Positions 7,605 through 16,744 of a stretch of DNA of 60,754 nucleotides are shown one piece after another (position 1 is the stretch's first letter; each line of letters begins with the position of its first letter). The DNA lies in assembly GCF_014323665.1 (NCBI RefSeq), contig NZ_JABVEB010000022.1:1-60754 (forward strand). The letters run 5' to 3'. A model generated the notes under the pieces. That model did no database searches. It saw nothing but the letters and a program-made list of their open reading frames with translations, and was not told the DNA's origin. The DNA is from Actinomadura sp. HBU206391 (GTDB lineage: Bacteria > Actinomycetota > Actinomycetes > Streptosporangiales > Streptosporangiaceae). A program made the translations under genes and the position numbers.

Positions 7605-9145
7605 CCCTGCTCGCAGAGCCGCCGCTCCTCGGCGCCCAGCAGCCGCGGATCTGCGTCACTCCCGAGGCGCTGTCGTCGGCTGGGCAGGAGGCGTTCGAGC
7701 TGGCCGCGTCGGCGGGCCTGCACCTGGACCCGTGGCAGCGGATGGTCCTGGACGTGGCGCTGGGCGAGCGGGCCGACGGGAAGTGGGCCGCCTTCGAGTG
7801 CGCCTTGATCCTCGCTCGCCAAAACGGCAAGTCGGCGGTGTTCGAAGCCAGGGTGCTCGCCGGATTGTTCCTGTTCAACGAGGCCTTGATCCTCTATAGC
7901 GCGCACGAATTCAAGACCGCTACCGAGATGTTCAAGCGGATCTTGGCGCTGATCGAGGGCAACGCCCAGTTCCGCCGGCGCGTGAAGACGGTCGCCAGGT
8001 CGAAGGGCGAGGAGGGCATCGAGCTCCTCGGCGGGCAGCGCCTGCGGTTCGTCGCCCGCTCGACTGGCTCGGGCCGTGGCTTCAGCGGCGATTTGAACAT
8101 CTGGGATGAGTCACAGCACCTGTCGGACGCCTCGGTGGACGCCCTGATGCCGACGATGCTGGCCCGGCCGAACGCGCAGCTGTGGTACGGCGGGTCGGCG
8201 GCCGACAAGGACTTGGCGCCGTGCGGGCAGATCACCAGCGTCCGCAACCGCGCGCTTAAGGGTGGGGCCTCTGACCTGGCCTTTTTCGAGTGGTCAGCCG
8301 ATCTGTGCACGGAGGAGTGCGCGGAAGGCTGCACCGAGCACGATGATCGCAACGACCCGAAGGTGTGGGCGAAGACGAATCCCGGCCTAGGCCGGCGGGT
8401 GTCGCTCGAGATGATCGCGCGCCTGCACACCTCGATGTCGGTGAAGGGCTTCAACCGGGAGATCCTCTCGGTCGGGAACTACCCGTCGAGGTCGGGTGGC
8501 TGGGAGGTCATCCCCGAGGCCGCCTGGCGCAAGGTGGAGGACGAGCAGTCCAAGGCGCTGGACCCGGTGTTCATCGCGGTCGATGTCACTCCTGATCAGG
8601 CGTACGCCTCCATCGCGATCGCTGGCGTCGGAGCGGACGGGCTGACGCACGGCGAGCTCGTCGACCACCGGTCTGCGACGGACTGGGTCGTTGACCGGGC
8701 GATCGCGATCAAGAAGAAGCAGAAGGCAGCAGGGATCGCGCTGGACCCGGGCGGCCCGGCCGGTTCGCTCGTCCCCGAGTTCAAGCGCCGCGGCGTGGAG
8801 CTGATCACCCCGACGATGCGCGAGGTGGGCAACGCCTACGGCAGCTTGTACGGGGCGATCGTGCGCCCGAAGGACGCAGAGCGGGGCTGGTCGCCGCGGA
8901 TGCGGTTCCGGCCTCACCCCACTCTCACAGCGGCCGTTCAGGGCGCGACCACTAGGCCGCTCGGCGACGCGAAGGTGTGGTCTCGGCGTGACGAGACCGT
9001 GGATATCTCGCCGCTCATGGCGGTGACCATCGCGATCTGGGCGCATGAGAACCGGCCGCCACCCAGGCCCAAGCCCGTCGCAGGCCCGTCCAACAGGGTC
9101 GAGACCACCGACATGTTCCGGCCGACCGGCCGGCTGCAGATCTGA
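7601..9145 (+). CDS. terL: Terminase large subunit
   Basis: 514 residues. The ATPase half has HLDPWQRMVLDVALGER, the Walker A variant LARQNGKSAV (about residue 72) and the Walker B LNIWDESQHL (about 168). The nuclease half starts with VFIAVDVTPDQAYASIAIAG (about 325), the first acidic strand of an RNase H-like fold, with ISPLMAVTIAIWAH near the end. This is the complete two-domain motor that pumps DNA into the prohead and cuts it. Length is normal for the HK97-type group. Confidence 0.92.
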   Translation: MTLLAEPPLLGAQQPRICVTPEALSSAGQEAFELAASAGLHLDPWQRMVLDVALGERADGKWAAFECALILARQNGKSAVFEARVLAGLFLFNEALILYSAHEFKTATEMFKRILALIEGNAQFRRRVKTVARSKGEEGIELLGGQRLRFVARSTGSGRGFSGDLNIWDESQHLSDASVDALMPTMLARPNAQLWYGGSAADKDLAPCGQITSVRNRALKGGASDLAFFEWSADLCTEECAEGCTEHDDRNDPKVWAKTNPGLGRRVSLEMIARLHTSMSVKGFNREILSVGNYPSRSGGWEVIPEAAWRKVEDEQSKALDPVFIAVDVTPDQAYASIAIAGVGADGLTHGELVDHRSATDWVVDRAIAIKKKQKAAGIALDPGGPAGSLVPEFKRRGVELITPTMREVGNAYGSLYGAIVRPKDAERGWSPRMRFRPHPTLTAAVQGATTRPLGDAKVWSRRDETVDISPLMAVTIAIWAHENRPPPRPKPVAGPSNRVETTDMFRPTGRLQI

Positions 9146-9154
9146 GGAGGAGCC

Positions 9155-9418
9155 GTGGAGATCCGTATTCGTGTGCCTCGCATCCCGGCCGGTGACGTGT
9201 CGAACCTGTTCGGCCTGCTCGGTCTGCTGGCCGTGGTGGTCGCTGTGGGCGGCCTCACGGGCAACGTGTGGTGGTCGGTGCTGACTGGCGGCGCGTTCGC
9301 TGTGGGCTTGGCGGTGCTAGCGCAGGTCGGCGCTGATGCCGCCGTACAGCCTGCTGCGGCCCCGTCCGTGCACCCGGTGGCCGCGGCGCGTTCGACTCCG
9401 GTGGCTAAGGCGTCATGA
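9155..9418 (+). CDS. Small membrane protein between terminase and portal
   Basis: 87 residues from GTG with AGGAGGAG upstream. Two hydrophobic helices (LFGLLGLLAVVVAVGG and VLTGGAFAVGLAVLAQVG) are followed by an Ala/Pro-rich tail. It overlaps the portal start by 4 nt. Membrane proteins at this position are seen in some actinophages; no function is assigned. Confidence 0.55.
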   Translation: MEIRIRVPRIPAGDVSNLFGLLGLLAVVVAVGGLTGNVWWSVLTGGAFAVGLAVLAQVGADAAVQPAAAPSVHPVAAARSTPVAKAS

Positions 9419-11079
9419 GGCCTCTGTTCGTCCCGGGCCGGCGCGGTGCACAGCGGGCAGTCGAGGCGACGGCTGAGCAGATCGTTGCCACCGGCGCGGC
9501 TGGTGGCGCGTGGGGCCTCGACCCGCTCGACAGCGATCGCGGATGGCGGCCGGCGGGGTCGACTGGCCGTGAGGTCCCGTGGTGGACGACGGAGAAGGCG
9601 CGGATCTACAGCGTCACCGCCTACCGGTCGAATCCCATGGCCACAGCGATCATCGACACCTACGTCGCGTTCTGCGTCGGCGACTCTGGCGTCACGTACC
9701 AGGCGTCAAACCCGCAGGTCAGGCGGGTGGTCGACGACTTCTGGACGGACCCCCGCAACCAGCTCGCGAAGCGCCAGGAGCTGCTGCTGCGCTCGCATCT
9801 GATCATGGGTGAGTCGCTGTACGAGATGATGACCGGCTCCATGTCGGGCGCGGTCCGGTACTGCCCGATCGACCCGGGCCGGATCTCCAGCGTGGACCTC
9901 TACCGCGGGAACCCTCTTTGGCCGTCGAAGGTCCACCTCGGCGGGACTGAGGGCGCCCAGGACGCACCGGGGTACTCGGTCGTGGCCGTGAACGACCAGA
10001 CGGGCCTGCTCGAGGGTCAGGCGATGTTCTGGCCGTCGTTCAAGGCCCTGGACACCGACGTCCGCGGGACCCCGTTTCTCATGTCGGTGCTCGACCAGCT
10101 CGACTCCTTCGACACCGTGCTTTCCAACTTGATCGACCGGACGGCGCTTGCCCGCTACATGGTGTGGGACGTCACCGTGGAGGGCGGCCAGGACGAGGTC
10201 GATGACTTCGTGGCGGCCCGCGGCGGCATGCACGTGCCCCGCTCAGGGTCGATCGAGGTCCACAACGACGCGGTCAAGTGGGAGCCCAAGCACATCTCGA
10301 CCGGCGCCGACGAGGACAGCGTCGCGGCCCGCCAGACGCTCACTCAGGTGGCGGCCGGCGCAGGCCTGGCGAGGACGTGGCTGGCGGACCCGGAGGACTC
10401 CAACCGGGCGACGTCGCTGACGATGGCTGAGCCCGTACGCCGGCGGGTCGGCGGGGTTCAGAAGCTGTGGCTGGACTACCAGACCGAGCTCACCGCCTAC
10501 GCGATCGACCGGGCGGTGGCGGCCAAGCGACTGTCGGCGACGGTGGAGGCGCTCGACCCGCGCACGGGCGAGCGGTTCGAGGTGTCGGCGTCGCGTGCGG
10601 TGACGATCACGGGCCCCGAGATCGCGGCGGCGGACGCCCAGATCACCGCCCAGGTGCTCCTGAATCTGTCCACCGGCCTGGAGAAGTTGGTGCAGATCGG
10701 GGCGCTGTCGCGCGAGGGCGCGAAGATCGCGGCGAAGAAAGCCTGGGAAGACTACGTCGGCATCCCCTACACGGCCGACCTGGACTCGTCTGAGGCCGAC
10801 CCTGACGACATCGCCACGGCGATCGACGACGCGCAGGCGACCGAGGCGCGTAAGGGCAAGCGCGGCAACTCCAAGGTCCTGCACGACTACTGGACCCGCG
10901 GTGAGGGCCTGGCGAAGTGGAAGACCAGCGCGCACCCGTGGACGACGCTCTACCGCCACCTGCTCAAGCACATGGACGGCGACGAGGACCTGGCGAAGCG
11001 CACGGCCGCCGATTGGTACCACGACGTGATGGGTCACTGGCCGAACCAGGGCGACGGCAAGAACAGAAAGTCCAGCTGA
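9415..11079 (+). CDS. Portal protein
   Basis: 554 residues. Features fit siphophage portals: N-terminal region, YSVTAYRSNPMATAIIDTYV, a central stem/wing region, and LADPEDSNRATSLTMAEPVRR. It forms the dodecameric vertex ring to which terminase docks. The last 70 residues (DYWTRGEGLAKWKTSAHPWT, LLKHMDGDEDLAKRTAADWY) are a separate module resembling one found on structural proteins of other actinophages, so the gene may be a portal plus an appended domain. Position between terL and the capsid gene supports the call. Confidence 0.85.
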   Translation: MRPLFVPGRRGAQRAVEATAEQIVATGAAGGAWGLDPLDSDRGWRPAGSTGREVPWWTTEKARIYSVTAYRSNPMATAIIDTYVAFCVGDSGVTYQASNPQVRRVVDDFWTDPRNQLAKRQELLLRSHLIMGESLYEMMTGSMSGAVRYCPIDPGRISSVDLYRGNPLWPSKVHLGGTEGAQDAPGYSVVAVNDQTGLLEGQAMFWPSFKALDTDVRGTPFLMSVLDQLDSFDTVLSNLIDRTALARYMVWDVTVEGGQDEVDDFVAARGGMHVPRSGSIEVHNDAVKWEPKHISTGADEDSVAARQTLTQVAAGAGLARTWLADPEDSNRATSLTMAEPVRRRVGGVQKLWLDYQTELTAYAIDRAVAAKRLSATVEALDPRTGERFEVSASRAVTITGPEIAAADAQITAQVLLNLSTGLEKLVQIGALSREGAKIAAKKAWEDYVGIPYTADLDSSEADPDDIATAIDDAQATEARKGKRGNSKVLHDYWTRGEGLAKWKTSAHPWTTLYRHLLKHMDGDEDLAKRTAADWYHDVMGHWPNQGDGKNRKSS

Positions 11080-11093
11080 GGAGAGGGACGGAC

Positions 11094-11474
11094 ATGCAAC
11101 TGACCAACGAGTTCCGGGCCGATGTCGCTCGGGCGATGGGCATGAAGCCGCGGGAGATCGTCGATGCGGAGGAGGCCGACGGCGGCCTGGTCGTCACCAC
11201 GCACGACGGCGTCAAGACGCTTCTGACCGAGGACGGCGAGGTCAAGCCGTACGCGCCGTCGCCGGTGGAGGTGGCCAAGGAGAAGCTGGCGGAGATCGTC
11301 GACCAGCCTCCGGCGACGCCCGGCCCCGACGTGGTCCCGGACGCGTCGGCGAAGGACGTCCTGGCGTGGGTCGGGGACGACAAGGAGCGCGCGGCCCAGG
11401 CACTCGCCGCAGAGGAAGGCCGGGAGAAGCCCCGTAGCGGCCTGGTCGGCGACCTGCAGAAGCTGGTCAGCTGA
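11094..11474 (+). CDS. Phage head-region protein of unknown function
   Basis: 126 residues with GAGGAGAGGGA before the ATG. N-terminal LTNEFRADVARAMGMKPREI, then an acidic Pro-rich middle and SAKDVLAWVGDDKERAAQAL, which resembles a short helical repeat seen in actinophage head genes. It could be a minor head protein or scaffold helper. The stop is 1 nt from the next start. Confidence 0.5.
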   Translation: MQLTNEFRADVARAMGMKPREIVDAEEADGGLVVTTHDGVKTLLTEDGEVKPYAPSPVEVAKEKLAEIVDQPPATPGPDVVPDASAKDVLAWVGDDKERAAQALAAEEGREKPRSGLVGDLQKLVS

Positions 11475-11475
11475 C

Positions 11476-14310
11476 ATGACGCAGGGGCACGACACGTCAA
11501 CGTGCGGCGGCTCGGGCGTCTGCCGGCTGTGCAGCCAGGAGGCGTGCACGCAGGCGTTCCGCGGTGCGGCCGGAGAGCCGGATGGGGAGCAGGTCGGCGA
11601 CATCGTGACGTGCCCCGAGTGCGGCCACAAGTTCGACCCGCTCGAGCCGATCCCGATCCGCGTCACCGAGGCGACCGACTCCGACGAGGTCATGGCCTAC
11701 GACGGCAAGACCGGCACCGGGTACGGCCCGCGCGGTGGCGACCCGCGGGTCAAGGAGCTGCAGGAAGCGTTGAACCGGCACGGCCTGGCCGACTCCAGGG
11801 CGAAGAAGCTGGTCGTCGACGGCAAGTTCGGGCAGCGCACCACGGCGGCCGTGGTCAAGGCGCAGCGGCAGCTCGGTGTCACCCCGGACGGGAAGGTCAC
11901 CCCGGATCTGCTGCGGAAGCTGACCACCGCCGACAAGTTGGAGCGCCCTCGAGCGGGCGCGGCCAAGGCCAAGAGGAGAGGGATGAACCACTCGGAGGCC
12001 GTGGAGGCCATGGTCGGCGGCGCAATGTCGTTCGACGACGTCAAGGAGGCCGTACGCGCGGCGCTGCAGAAGCGCGCCAAGGCCGCGGCCCGCATGGAGT
12101 ACTGCTGGGTCTACGTCTCCGACCTCACCACCTCGGAGGTGGTGTACGCGGCCGGTGGCGACGACCTGTTCCAGTGCTCCTACGAGATCACCGAAACCGG
12201 CGAGGTGACCCTCGGCGAGCCGTCCGAGGTCGTACGGGCGTACGCGCCCGCGCCCGAGGTCGCCGCCAGCGGTAACGAGGGCGACGGCGACTCGCTGACG
12301 GAGGCCTCCGATCGGATCTACGGCCGTGTCATCGAGGCCCTGGACGACGCGCCCGACGGCGGCCGTGTGTTCCGGGTGCGGATCATCGCCTACGGCGACT
12401 CCAAGAACGGCCGCCGCTACTCCGAGTCGGTGATGACCGCGGCCTCGCACCTGTACGAGGGTGCACGGGCCTACGACCACCACCGCACCGAGGACGAGAT
12501 GCGGTCGTCCACGATCTCCGGCCTGGTCGGCTACTACCGGGACGTGGAGGCGGAGGCCGATGGCGTCTACGGGGACCTGCATCTGCTGCCCAGCGCGACG
12601 CACGCGGCGGAGTCCCTGGACGCCACGCTCGCCGCTCAGGCGGCGGGACTGCCTCCGATCATCGGTGTGTCCCATGACGTGATGGGCCACTACAAGCCGG
12701 TCGTGGCCGGCGGCCGTCGCCTGCAGGAGGCAACGGCCATCACGAAGGTGAACAGCGCTGACCTTGTGGCCGACCCGGCCGCGGGCGGGCAGGCGACGCG
12801 GATGGTCGCCGGAGGAATCGAAACGGGCACCGAGCCCGCTAAGGAGAAGGAGGGCGACGTGCCCACGAAGGAAGAGATCCTCGCGGCGTTCAAAGAGGCG
12901 TCGGATGAGGAGCTGGCCGGCATCGGCCTGGCTCGCGCGAAGGAAGCCAAGCCGGTCGACGCGCCGGTCGTGCCGGAGAAGGTCACCGAGGCCGCACAGC
13001 CGAAGACGTCCTTCCTCGGTCACCTGATGATCGAGCAGAAGGTCAAGTCGGCCGGGCTGCCCGAGGCGGTCGTGGAGTCGCTCACCGCCGAGCTGCCGGA
13101 GACCATCCGGGAGTCCGACGTCGACGCGCGGATCGCGTCGCTGAAGACCGTGATGGGCATCGCCGAGCGGGCCGGCCTGGCGCCGACCGCGGGCAGCGTC
13201 ACCGTCACCCAGGAGGCGCACGACAAGAAGGTCGCGGCACTGGACGCGATGTTCGCCGGCGACTACTCGACGGGCTACCGGTCCTTCCGGGAGGCGTTCG
13301 CCGACTTCACCGGCAAGCGCCCGAAGTCCTTCGATGAGGACTACAGCCGGACGATCCTGCGGGAGTCGATGGGCACCTACGACTCCAGCGTCCGCTCCAC
13401 CGAGTCGATGACGACCGCCAGCTGGGACGCCGTCCTCGGTGACTCGATCACCCGGCGGATGGTCGCCGAGTACTCGCGGCCGAACCTGCAGACCTGGCGG
13501 AAGATCGTCAGCACCATCGTGCCGATCAACGACTTCCGCACGCAGCGGATCGACCGGGTCGGCGGGTACGGGGTGCTGCCCACGGTCAACCAGGGGGCGC
13601 CGTACCAGCCGCTGACGAGCCCCACGGACGAGGAAGCCACCTACACGATCACCAAGCGTGGTGGCACCGAGGACCTGACCCTGGAGATGATCGCCAACGA
13701 CGACCTCCGGGCCATCGCGAACATCCCCCGCAAGCTCGGCCTGGCCGCAGCGCAGACGCTGTACCGGTTCGTGTGGGACATCCTCCCCACCAACGCCGCC
13801 GTCACCTACGACAGCACGGCGCTGTTCCACACCAACCACGCCAACACCCAGTCGGGTGCGCTCAGCCAGTCGAACCTGTCGGTGCTTCGCCGGCGGATGC
13901 GGCAGCAGACCGCCTACGGCGACTCCAGCGACGTGCTGAGCATCGTGCCGAAGTTCCTGGTCGTCCCGAGCGCGCTCGAGGAGCTCGCGTTCCAGCTGTG
14001 CACCTCGGCGGTGGCGATCCCCTCGACCCCGGCTGGCCCCTCGGACACCCCGAACCTCCACCAGGGGCTCGAGCCGATCGTCATCGACTACTACTCCGAC
14101 GCCGACGACTGGTACACCGTCGCCGACCCGACCATGTGCCCGACGATCGAGCTCGGGTTCTTCAACGGCCGGGAGACCCCCGAGCTGTTCACCCAGTCCG
14201 ACCCGACCGTGGGCAGCATGTTCAACTCCGACACGCTGACCTACAAGATCCGCCACCCCTACGGCGGCACGGTGCTCGAGCACCGCGGCTTCCAGCGCGC
14301 CACCAACTGA
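11476..14310 (+). CDS. Protease-scaffold-major capsid polyprotein (Mu gpT-like capsid) with embedded PG-binding domain
   Basis: 944 residues in one frame. Order: Cys-rich N-terminus with CRLC and CPECGHKF (10-51); a PGBD_1-type repeat (90-150, VDGKFGQRTTAAVVKAQ); a linker; a protease-like domain (about 275-450) with YDHHR (about 334) and GVSHD (about 398) as candidate His/Ser; a Glu/Lys-rich scaffold-like segment (about 462-560); and a Mu gpT-like capsid (about 575-944) with TWRKIVSTIVPINDFRTQR, TKRGGTEDLTLEMIANDDLR, LVVPSALE and MFNSDTLTYKIRHPYGG. An in-frame GTG at 12859 has a strong AAGGAGGG Shine-Dalgarno and would give a separate 483-residue scaffold-capsid product. A second internal ATG at 11983 also has AGGAGAGG. 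Confidence 0.8.
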   Translation: MTQGHDTSTCGGSGVCRLCSQEACTQAFRGAAGEPDGEQVGDIVTCPECGHKFDPLEPIPIRVTEATDSDEVMAYDGKTGTGYGPRGGDPRVKELQEALNRHGLADSRAKKLVVDGKFGQRTTAAVVKAQRQLGVTPDGKVTPDLLRKLTTADKLERPRAGAAKAKRRGMNHSEAVEAMVGGAMSFDDVKEAVRAALQKRAKAAARMEYCWVYVSDLTTSEVVYAAGGDDLFQCSYEITETGEVTLGEPSEVVRAYAPAPEVAASGNEGDGDSLTEASDRIYGRVIEALDDAPDGGRVFRVRIIAYGDSKNGRRYSESVMTAASHLYEGARAYDHHRTEDEMRSSTISGLVGYYRDVEAEADGVYGDLHLLPSATHAAESLDATLAAQAAGLPPIIGVSHDVMGHYKPVVAGGRRLQEATAITKVNSADLVADPAAGGQATRMVAGGIETGTEPAKEKEGDVPTKEEILAAFKEASDEELAGIGLARAKEAKPVDAPVVPEKVTEAAQPKTSFLGHLMIEQKVKSAGLPEAVVESLTAELPETIRESDVDARIASLKTVMGIAERAGLAPTAGSVTVTQEAHDKKVAALDAMFAGDYSTGYRSFREAFADFTGKRPKSFDEDYSRTILRESMGTYDSSVRSTESMTTASWDAVLGDSITRRMVAEYSRPNLQTWRKIVSTIVPINDFRTQRIDRVGGYGVLPTVNQGAPYQPLTSPTDEEATYTITKRGGTEDLTLEMIANDDLRAIANIPRKLGLAAAQTLYRFVWDILPTNAAVTYDSTALFHTNHANTQSGALSQSNLSVLRRRMRQQTAYGDSSDVLSIVPKFLVVPSALEELAFQLCTSAVAIPSTPAGPSDTPNLHQGLEPIVIDYYSDADDWYTVADPTMCPTIELGFFNGRETPELFTQSDPTVGSMFNSDTLTYKIRHPYGGTVLEHRGFQRATN
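12847..12861 (+). promoter_or_regulatory. Internal ribosome binding site and GTG start for scaffold-capsid product
   Basis: AAGGAGGG at 12847-12854 sits 4 nt before GTG 12859, which is in frame with the polyprotein (residue 462). The product would begin VPTKEEILAAFKEA, a charged helical segment suited to a scaffold. Phages commonly make excess scaffold or capsid from an internal start within the protease gene. Confidence 0.6.
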
Positions 14311-14324
14311 CCGACAACTCCCTG

Positions 14325-14353
14325 AACGCCCCGGCCACCGTGGCCGGGGCGTT
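14325..14353 (+). terminator. Terminator-like hairpin after capsid gene
   Basis: AACGCCCCGGCCA (14325-14337) pairs perfectly with TGGCCGGGGCGTT (14341-14353) around a 3-nt loop. A 13-bp stem directly after the capsid stop. There is little T-run, so it may act as a partial terminator or mRNA stabiliser that favours capsid expression. Confidence 0.7.
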
Positions 14354-14377
14354 CGGCTGAGCTCCCGAGGAGGGGCA

Positions 14378-14788
14378 ATGCAGTTCAAGGAACTCGGTGG
14401 CGTGCTCCGTCACCAGGCGTACGTGCCGTCGCAGGCGACGCTGGGCACCGACGACAACTGGCCGGTGTTCACCGCGCCCGCCAAGCTCCAGATCGTCGGC
14501 GTCACGTTCGTGCCCAGTGCGGCGATCACCGCGGACGGGACGAACTACAGCGTCTACACCCTGACGAACAAGGTCAGTGGCGCCGGTTCGACCGCAGTGG
14601 CCAGCCGGTCGTGGATCGCGACCAACTCGGTCGCGTCCACCCCGGAGCCGTTCACCCTGAACGCGACAGCCGCGAACCTGCTGGTCAACGCGGACGAGTC
14701 GCTGGAGGTCGTGAAGACCCACGGCGGCAACGGCCTGGTCATCCCCGACGGCCTGCTGGTCATCAACTACAAGCTGATCGGTTCCTGA
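14378..14788 (+). CDS. Head decoration or head-fibre-like protein
   Basis: 136 residues with GAGGAGGGGC before the ATG. All-beta composition (LQIVGVTFVPSAAITADGTN, PFTLNATAANLLVNADESLE). It follows the capsid gene at the usual place for a decoration protein. No specific family is recognised; the next small gene has similar beta composition. Confidence 0.5.
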   Translation: MQFKELGGVLRHQAYVPSQATLGTDDNWPVFTAPAKLQIVGVTFVPSAAITADGTNYSVYTLTNKVSGAGSTAVASRSWIATNSVASTPEPFTLNATAANLLVNADESLEVVKTHGGNGLVIPDGLLVINYKLIGS

Positions 14789-15060
14789 TGACGGCGCAGG
14801 CCTCTGCGGTCAACGTCACCGGCGACGCCGCGGTGTCCGCGGTGCCGTGCACCTACCGGGGGTTCTTCATCGCCTCGGCGGCCGGTGCGACGGTGACGAT
14901 CTACGACCACGCCTCGGCAGCGTCGGGCACCGTGCTGGCGTCGTTCACCCTCGCCGCCGGCGGGTCGCTGAGCGACGACATCGCCGACGGTGTCCGCTGC
15001 CTCAACGGGGTGTATGTGGACACCAGCGCCGCGGTCACTGGGCACGTGCGGATCGGCTGA
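14788..15060 (+). CDS. Small beta-rich head protein
   Basis: 90 residues from ATG 14788 (TGATG overlap). Pattern YRGFFIASAAGATVTIYDHA and LNGVYVDTSAAVTGHVRIG is typical of small structural beta-sandwich proteins that decorate actinophage capsids. Function inferred from position and composition only. Confidence 0.5.
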   Translation: MTAQASAVNVTGDAAVSAVPCTYRGFFIASAAGATVTIYDHASAASGTVLASFTLAAGGSLSDDIADGVRCLNGVYVDTSAAVTGHVRIG

Positions 15061-16031
15061 TGAAGACCAGGGTCCTGCGGACGTCGGCTGCGACCCTCGC
15101 CCACACCTTCGAGGTGGGCGAGGAGCCAACCGATTCCACGACGCCGGTGACGGTCGCGGTGACCGACGCCAACGGGACCGCGGTGACGTCGGGCACTGCG
15201 GTCTCGGCTGGTGTCGACTCCGGGCGGTACACCTTTCCGCTGCCTGGGCAGGCGCTGCTCGGGCAACTGACGGTGGCGTGGTCGGCGACGATCGCAGGCG
15301 CCGCGGTGGTGCAGACCGATGAGGTCGAGATCGTCGGCGGGTTCTTCTTCTCGCTCGCGCAGGGCCGGGGTTCCGACTCCTCCCTGTCCGACCCGGCGAA
15401 GTACCCGGCCACCGAGCTCGAGGTCGCCCGGCTGCAGACCGAAGAGGAATGCGAGGCCATCTGCGACCGGGCGTTCGTGCCCCGGTACGCGCGCATGGTC
15501 CTGGACGGCACCGGAGAGAGCGATCTCGTCCTGACGCACCCAGGCCCAGAGCGGTCCCTGGCGGACGTCCGCAGCATCCGCTCAGTGACGATGGCACCCC
15601 GGGCGGACGAGGCGTTCACAGCGTTCGACACGGCAGAGCTGGCGGCTCTGCAGGTCGCCGACGACGGCACGCTCCGCAGACTGGACGGCGCTCTGTTCAC
15701 ACGCGGCTACGGCAACGTCGTGGTGGAGCTGGAGTACGGGCTGCCTGCCCCGTCGGCCGATCTGGTGCGGGCCGCCCTGACACGGTTCCGGACCTGGCTG
15801 AACGTCGCCCGCTCCGGGGTGCCCGACCGGGCAAGCTCGTTCACCATCTCCGACGGTGGCACCTACAGGCTGGACATGCCGGGCCCGTTCAAGACCGGGA
15901 TCCCACCGGTCGACGCGGCGTACGCCCGGTACTCAAGGCGAGACGGCGCCGGCGGCCGGAAGGTCCCGGCGTCACGGTCGCTGAACTTCGACCCGCAGTT
16001 CAGCTCGATGTTCCACGGTGGCCGCCGGTGA
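15060..16031 (+). CDS. Head-tail connector/adaptor protein
   Basis: 323 residues from ATG 15060 (TGATG overlap). The first 100 residues are a beta-rich Ig-like segment; the rest has YPATELEVARLQTEEECEAI and LVRAALTRFRTWLNVARSGV, resembling HK97 gp6-type head-tail connectors, here fused to an extra N-terminal domain. Ends with a GTGA overlap into the next gene. Its position between decoration and tail-completion genes supports the call. Confidence 0.55.
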   Translation: MKTRVLRTSAATLAHTFEVGEEPTDSTTPVTVAVTDANGTAVTSGTAVSAGVDSGRYTFPLPGQALLGQLTVAWSATIAGAAVVQTDEVEIVGGFFFSLAQGRGSDSSLSDPAKYPATELEVARLQTEEECEAICDRAFVPRYARMVLDGTGESDLVLTHPGPERSLADVRSIRSVTMAPRADEAFTAFDTAELAALQVADDGTLRRLDGALFTRGYGNVVVELEYGLPAPSADLVRAALTRFRTWLNVARSGVPDRASSFTISDGGTYRLDMPGPFKTGIPPVDAAYARYSRRDGAGGRKVPASRSLNFDPQFSSMFHGGRR

Positions 16032-16477
16032 GCGGCACGTCGGCGGTGGCGGTGAAGCGGGCGATCGTCGCCAAGCTCGACGCCGTCCCGGCGCTCGGTG
16101 GCGACACCGATGTGCAGGTCGGTTACGGGCCGCCGACCCGTGAGGGGATCGAACGCCGGGTCGTCTACCTGGGCCGGGTGACGTTCAACCACAGGCCGAT
16201 GGCGTTCAAAGCCGCGGCCGGCCGGCTGCAGCGGGACGAGCAGGGAACCGCGTCGGTGCACATCTTCGTGTGCCTGCCGGGCTCCACCGAGGAGGACGCC
16301 GAGGACGCCGCCCAGGTGCTCGGCACGGCGGTGGAGGAGGCGATCGCGTCGGACCCGAGGCTGGGCGGCGCGCTGCTGGTGACGGTGTCGGGCGGGGAGC
16401 TCGACGCATGGACGGATGACGACGCGGCGTACGCGGGGCTGACCTACCGGGTCGCGTTCCGGTCGCAGCTGACCTAG
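16028..16477 (+). CDS. Tail terminator/completion-like protein
   Basis: 149 residues from GTG 16028 (GTGA overlap). Features: AVAVKRAIVAKLDAVPALGG, VVYLGRVTFNHRPMAFKAAA, LTYRVAFRSQLT; the alpha/beta layout resembles lambda gpU/HK97 tail terminators. Position before the tail-tube genes agrees. No search confirmed it. Confidence 0.5.
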   Translation: MSGTSAVAVKRAIVAKLDAVPALGGDTDVQVGYGPPTREGIERRVVYLGRVTFNHRPMAFKAAAGRLQRDEQGTASVHIFVCLPGSTEEDAEDAAQVLGTAVEEAIASDPRLGGALLVTVSGGELDAWTDDDAAYAGLTYRVAFRSQLT

Positions 16478-16485
16478 GAGGATTC

Positions 16486-16740
16486 ATGGCTGAGATGTAT
16501 GAGGTGCTGGCGGAACCCCCGCTGGCGATCGCCACGGTGATCGACCGGCACCGCGACAACTGCCCGCGCGGGTGCACCGAGCACAAGCACGAGCGGATCG
16601 ACGTGGAGCTGGGCGGGACCTTCGACTCCGCGCACCTCGACCCGCGTACGAACGTGGACGCTCTCGTCCACTCGGGCCTGATCCGGAAGGTGGAACCGAC
16701 CACCGCGAAGGGGTCGGGCAAGCAGGACGAGAAGAAGTAG
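16486..16740 (+). CDS. Small phage structural-region protein
   Basis: 84 residues with AGGAGG 5-6 nt before the ATG. Contains NCPRGCTEHKHER, a Cys/His cluster that may bind zinc, and a basic C-terminus. Position between the tail terminator and tail tube. No known family. Confidence 0.5.
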   Translation: MAEMYEVLAEPPLAIATVIDRHRDNCPRGCTEHKHERIDVELGGTFDSAHLDPRTNVDALVHSGLIRKVEPTTAKGSGKQDEKK

Positions 16741-16744
16741 CCCG

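Noticed and set aside
11497..14388. 963-residue open frame antisense to the capsid gene
   Set aside because: High-GC antisense shadow; Arg/Gly/Val-rich with no domain, while the plus strand encodes a clear Mu gpT-like capsid.
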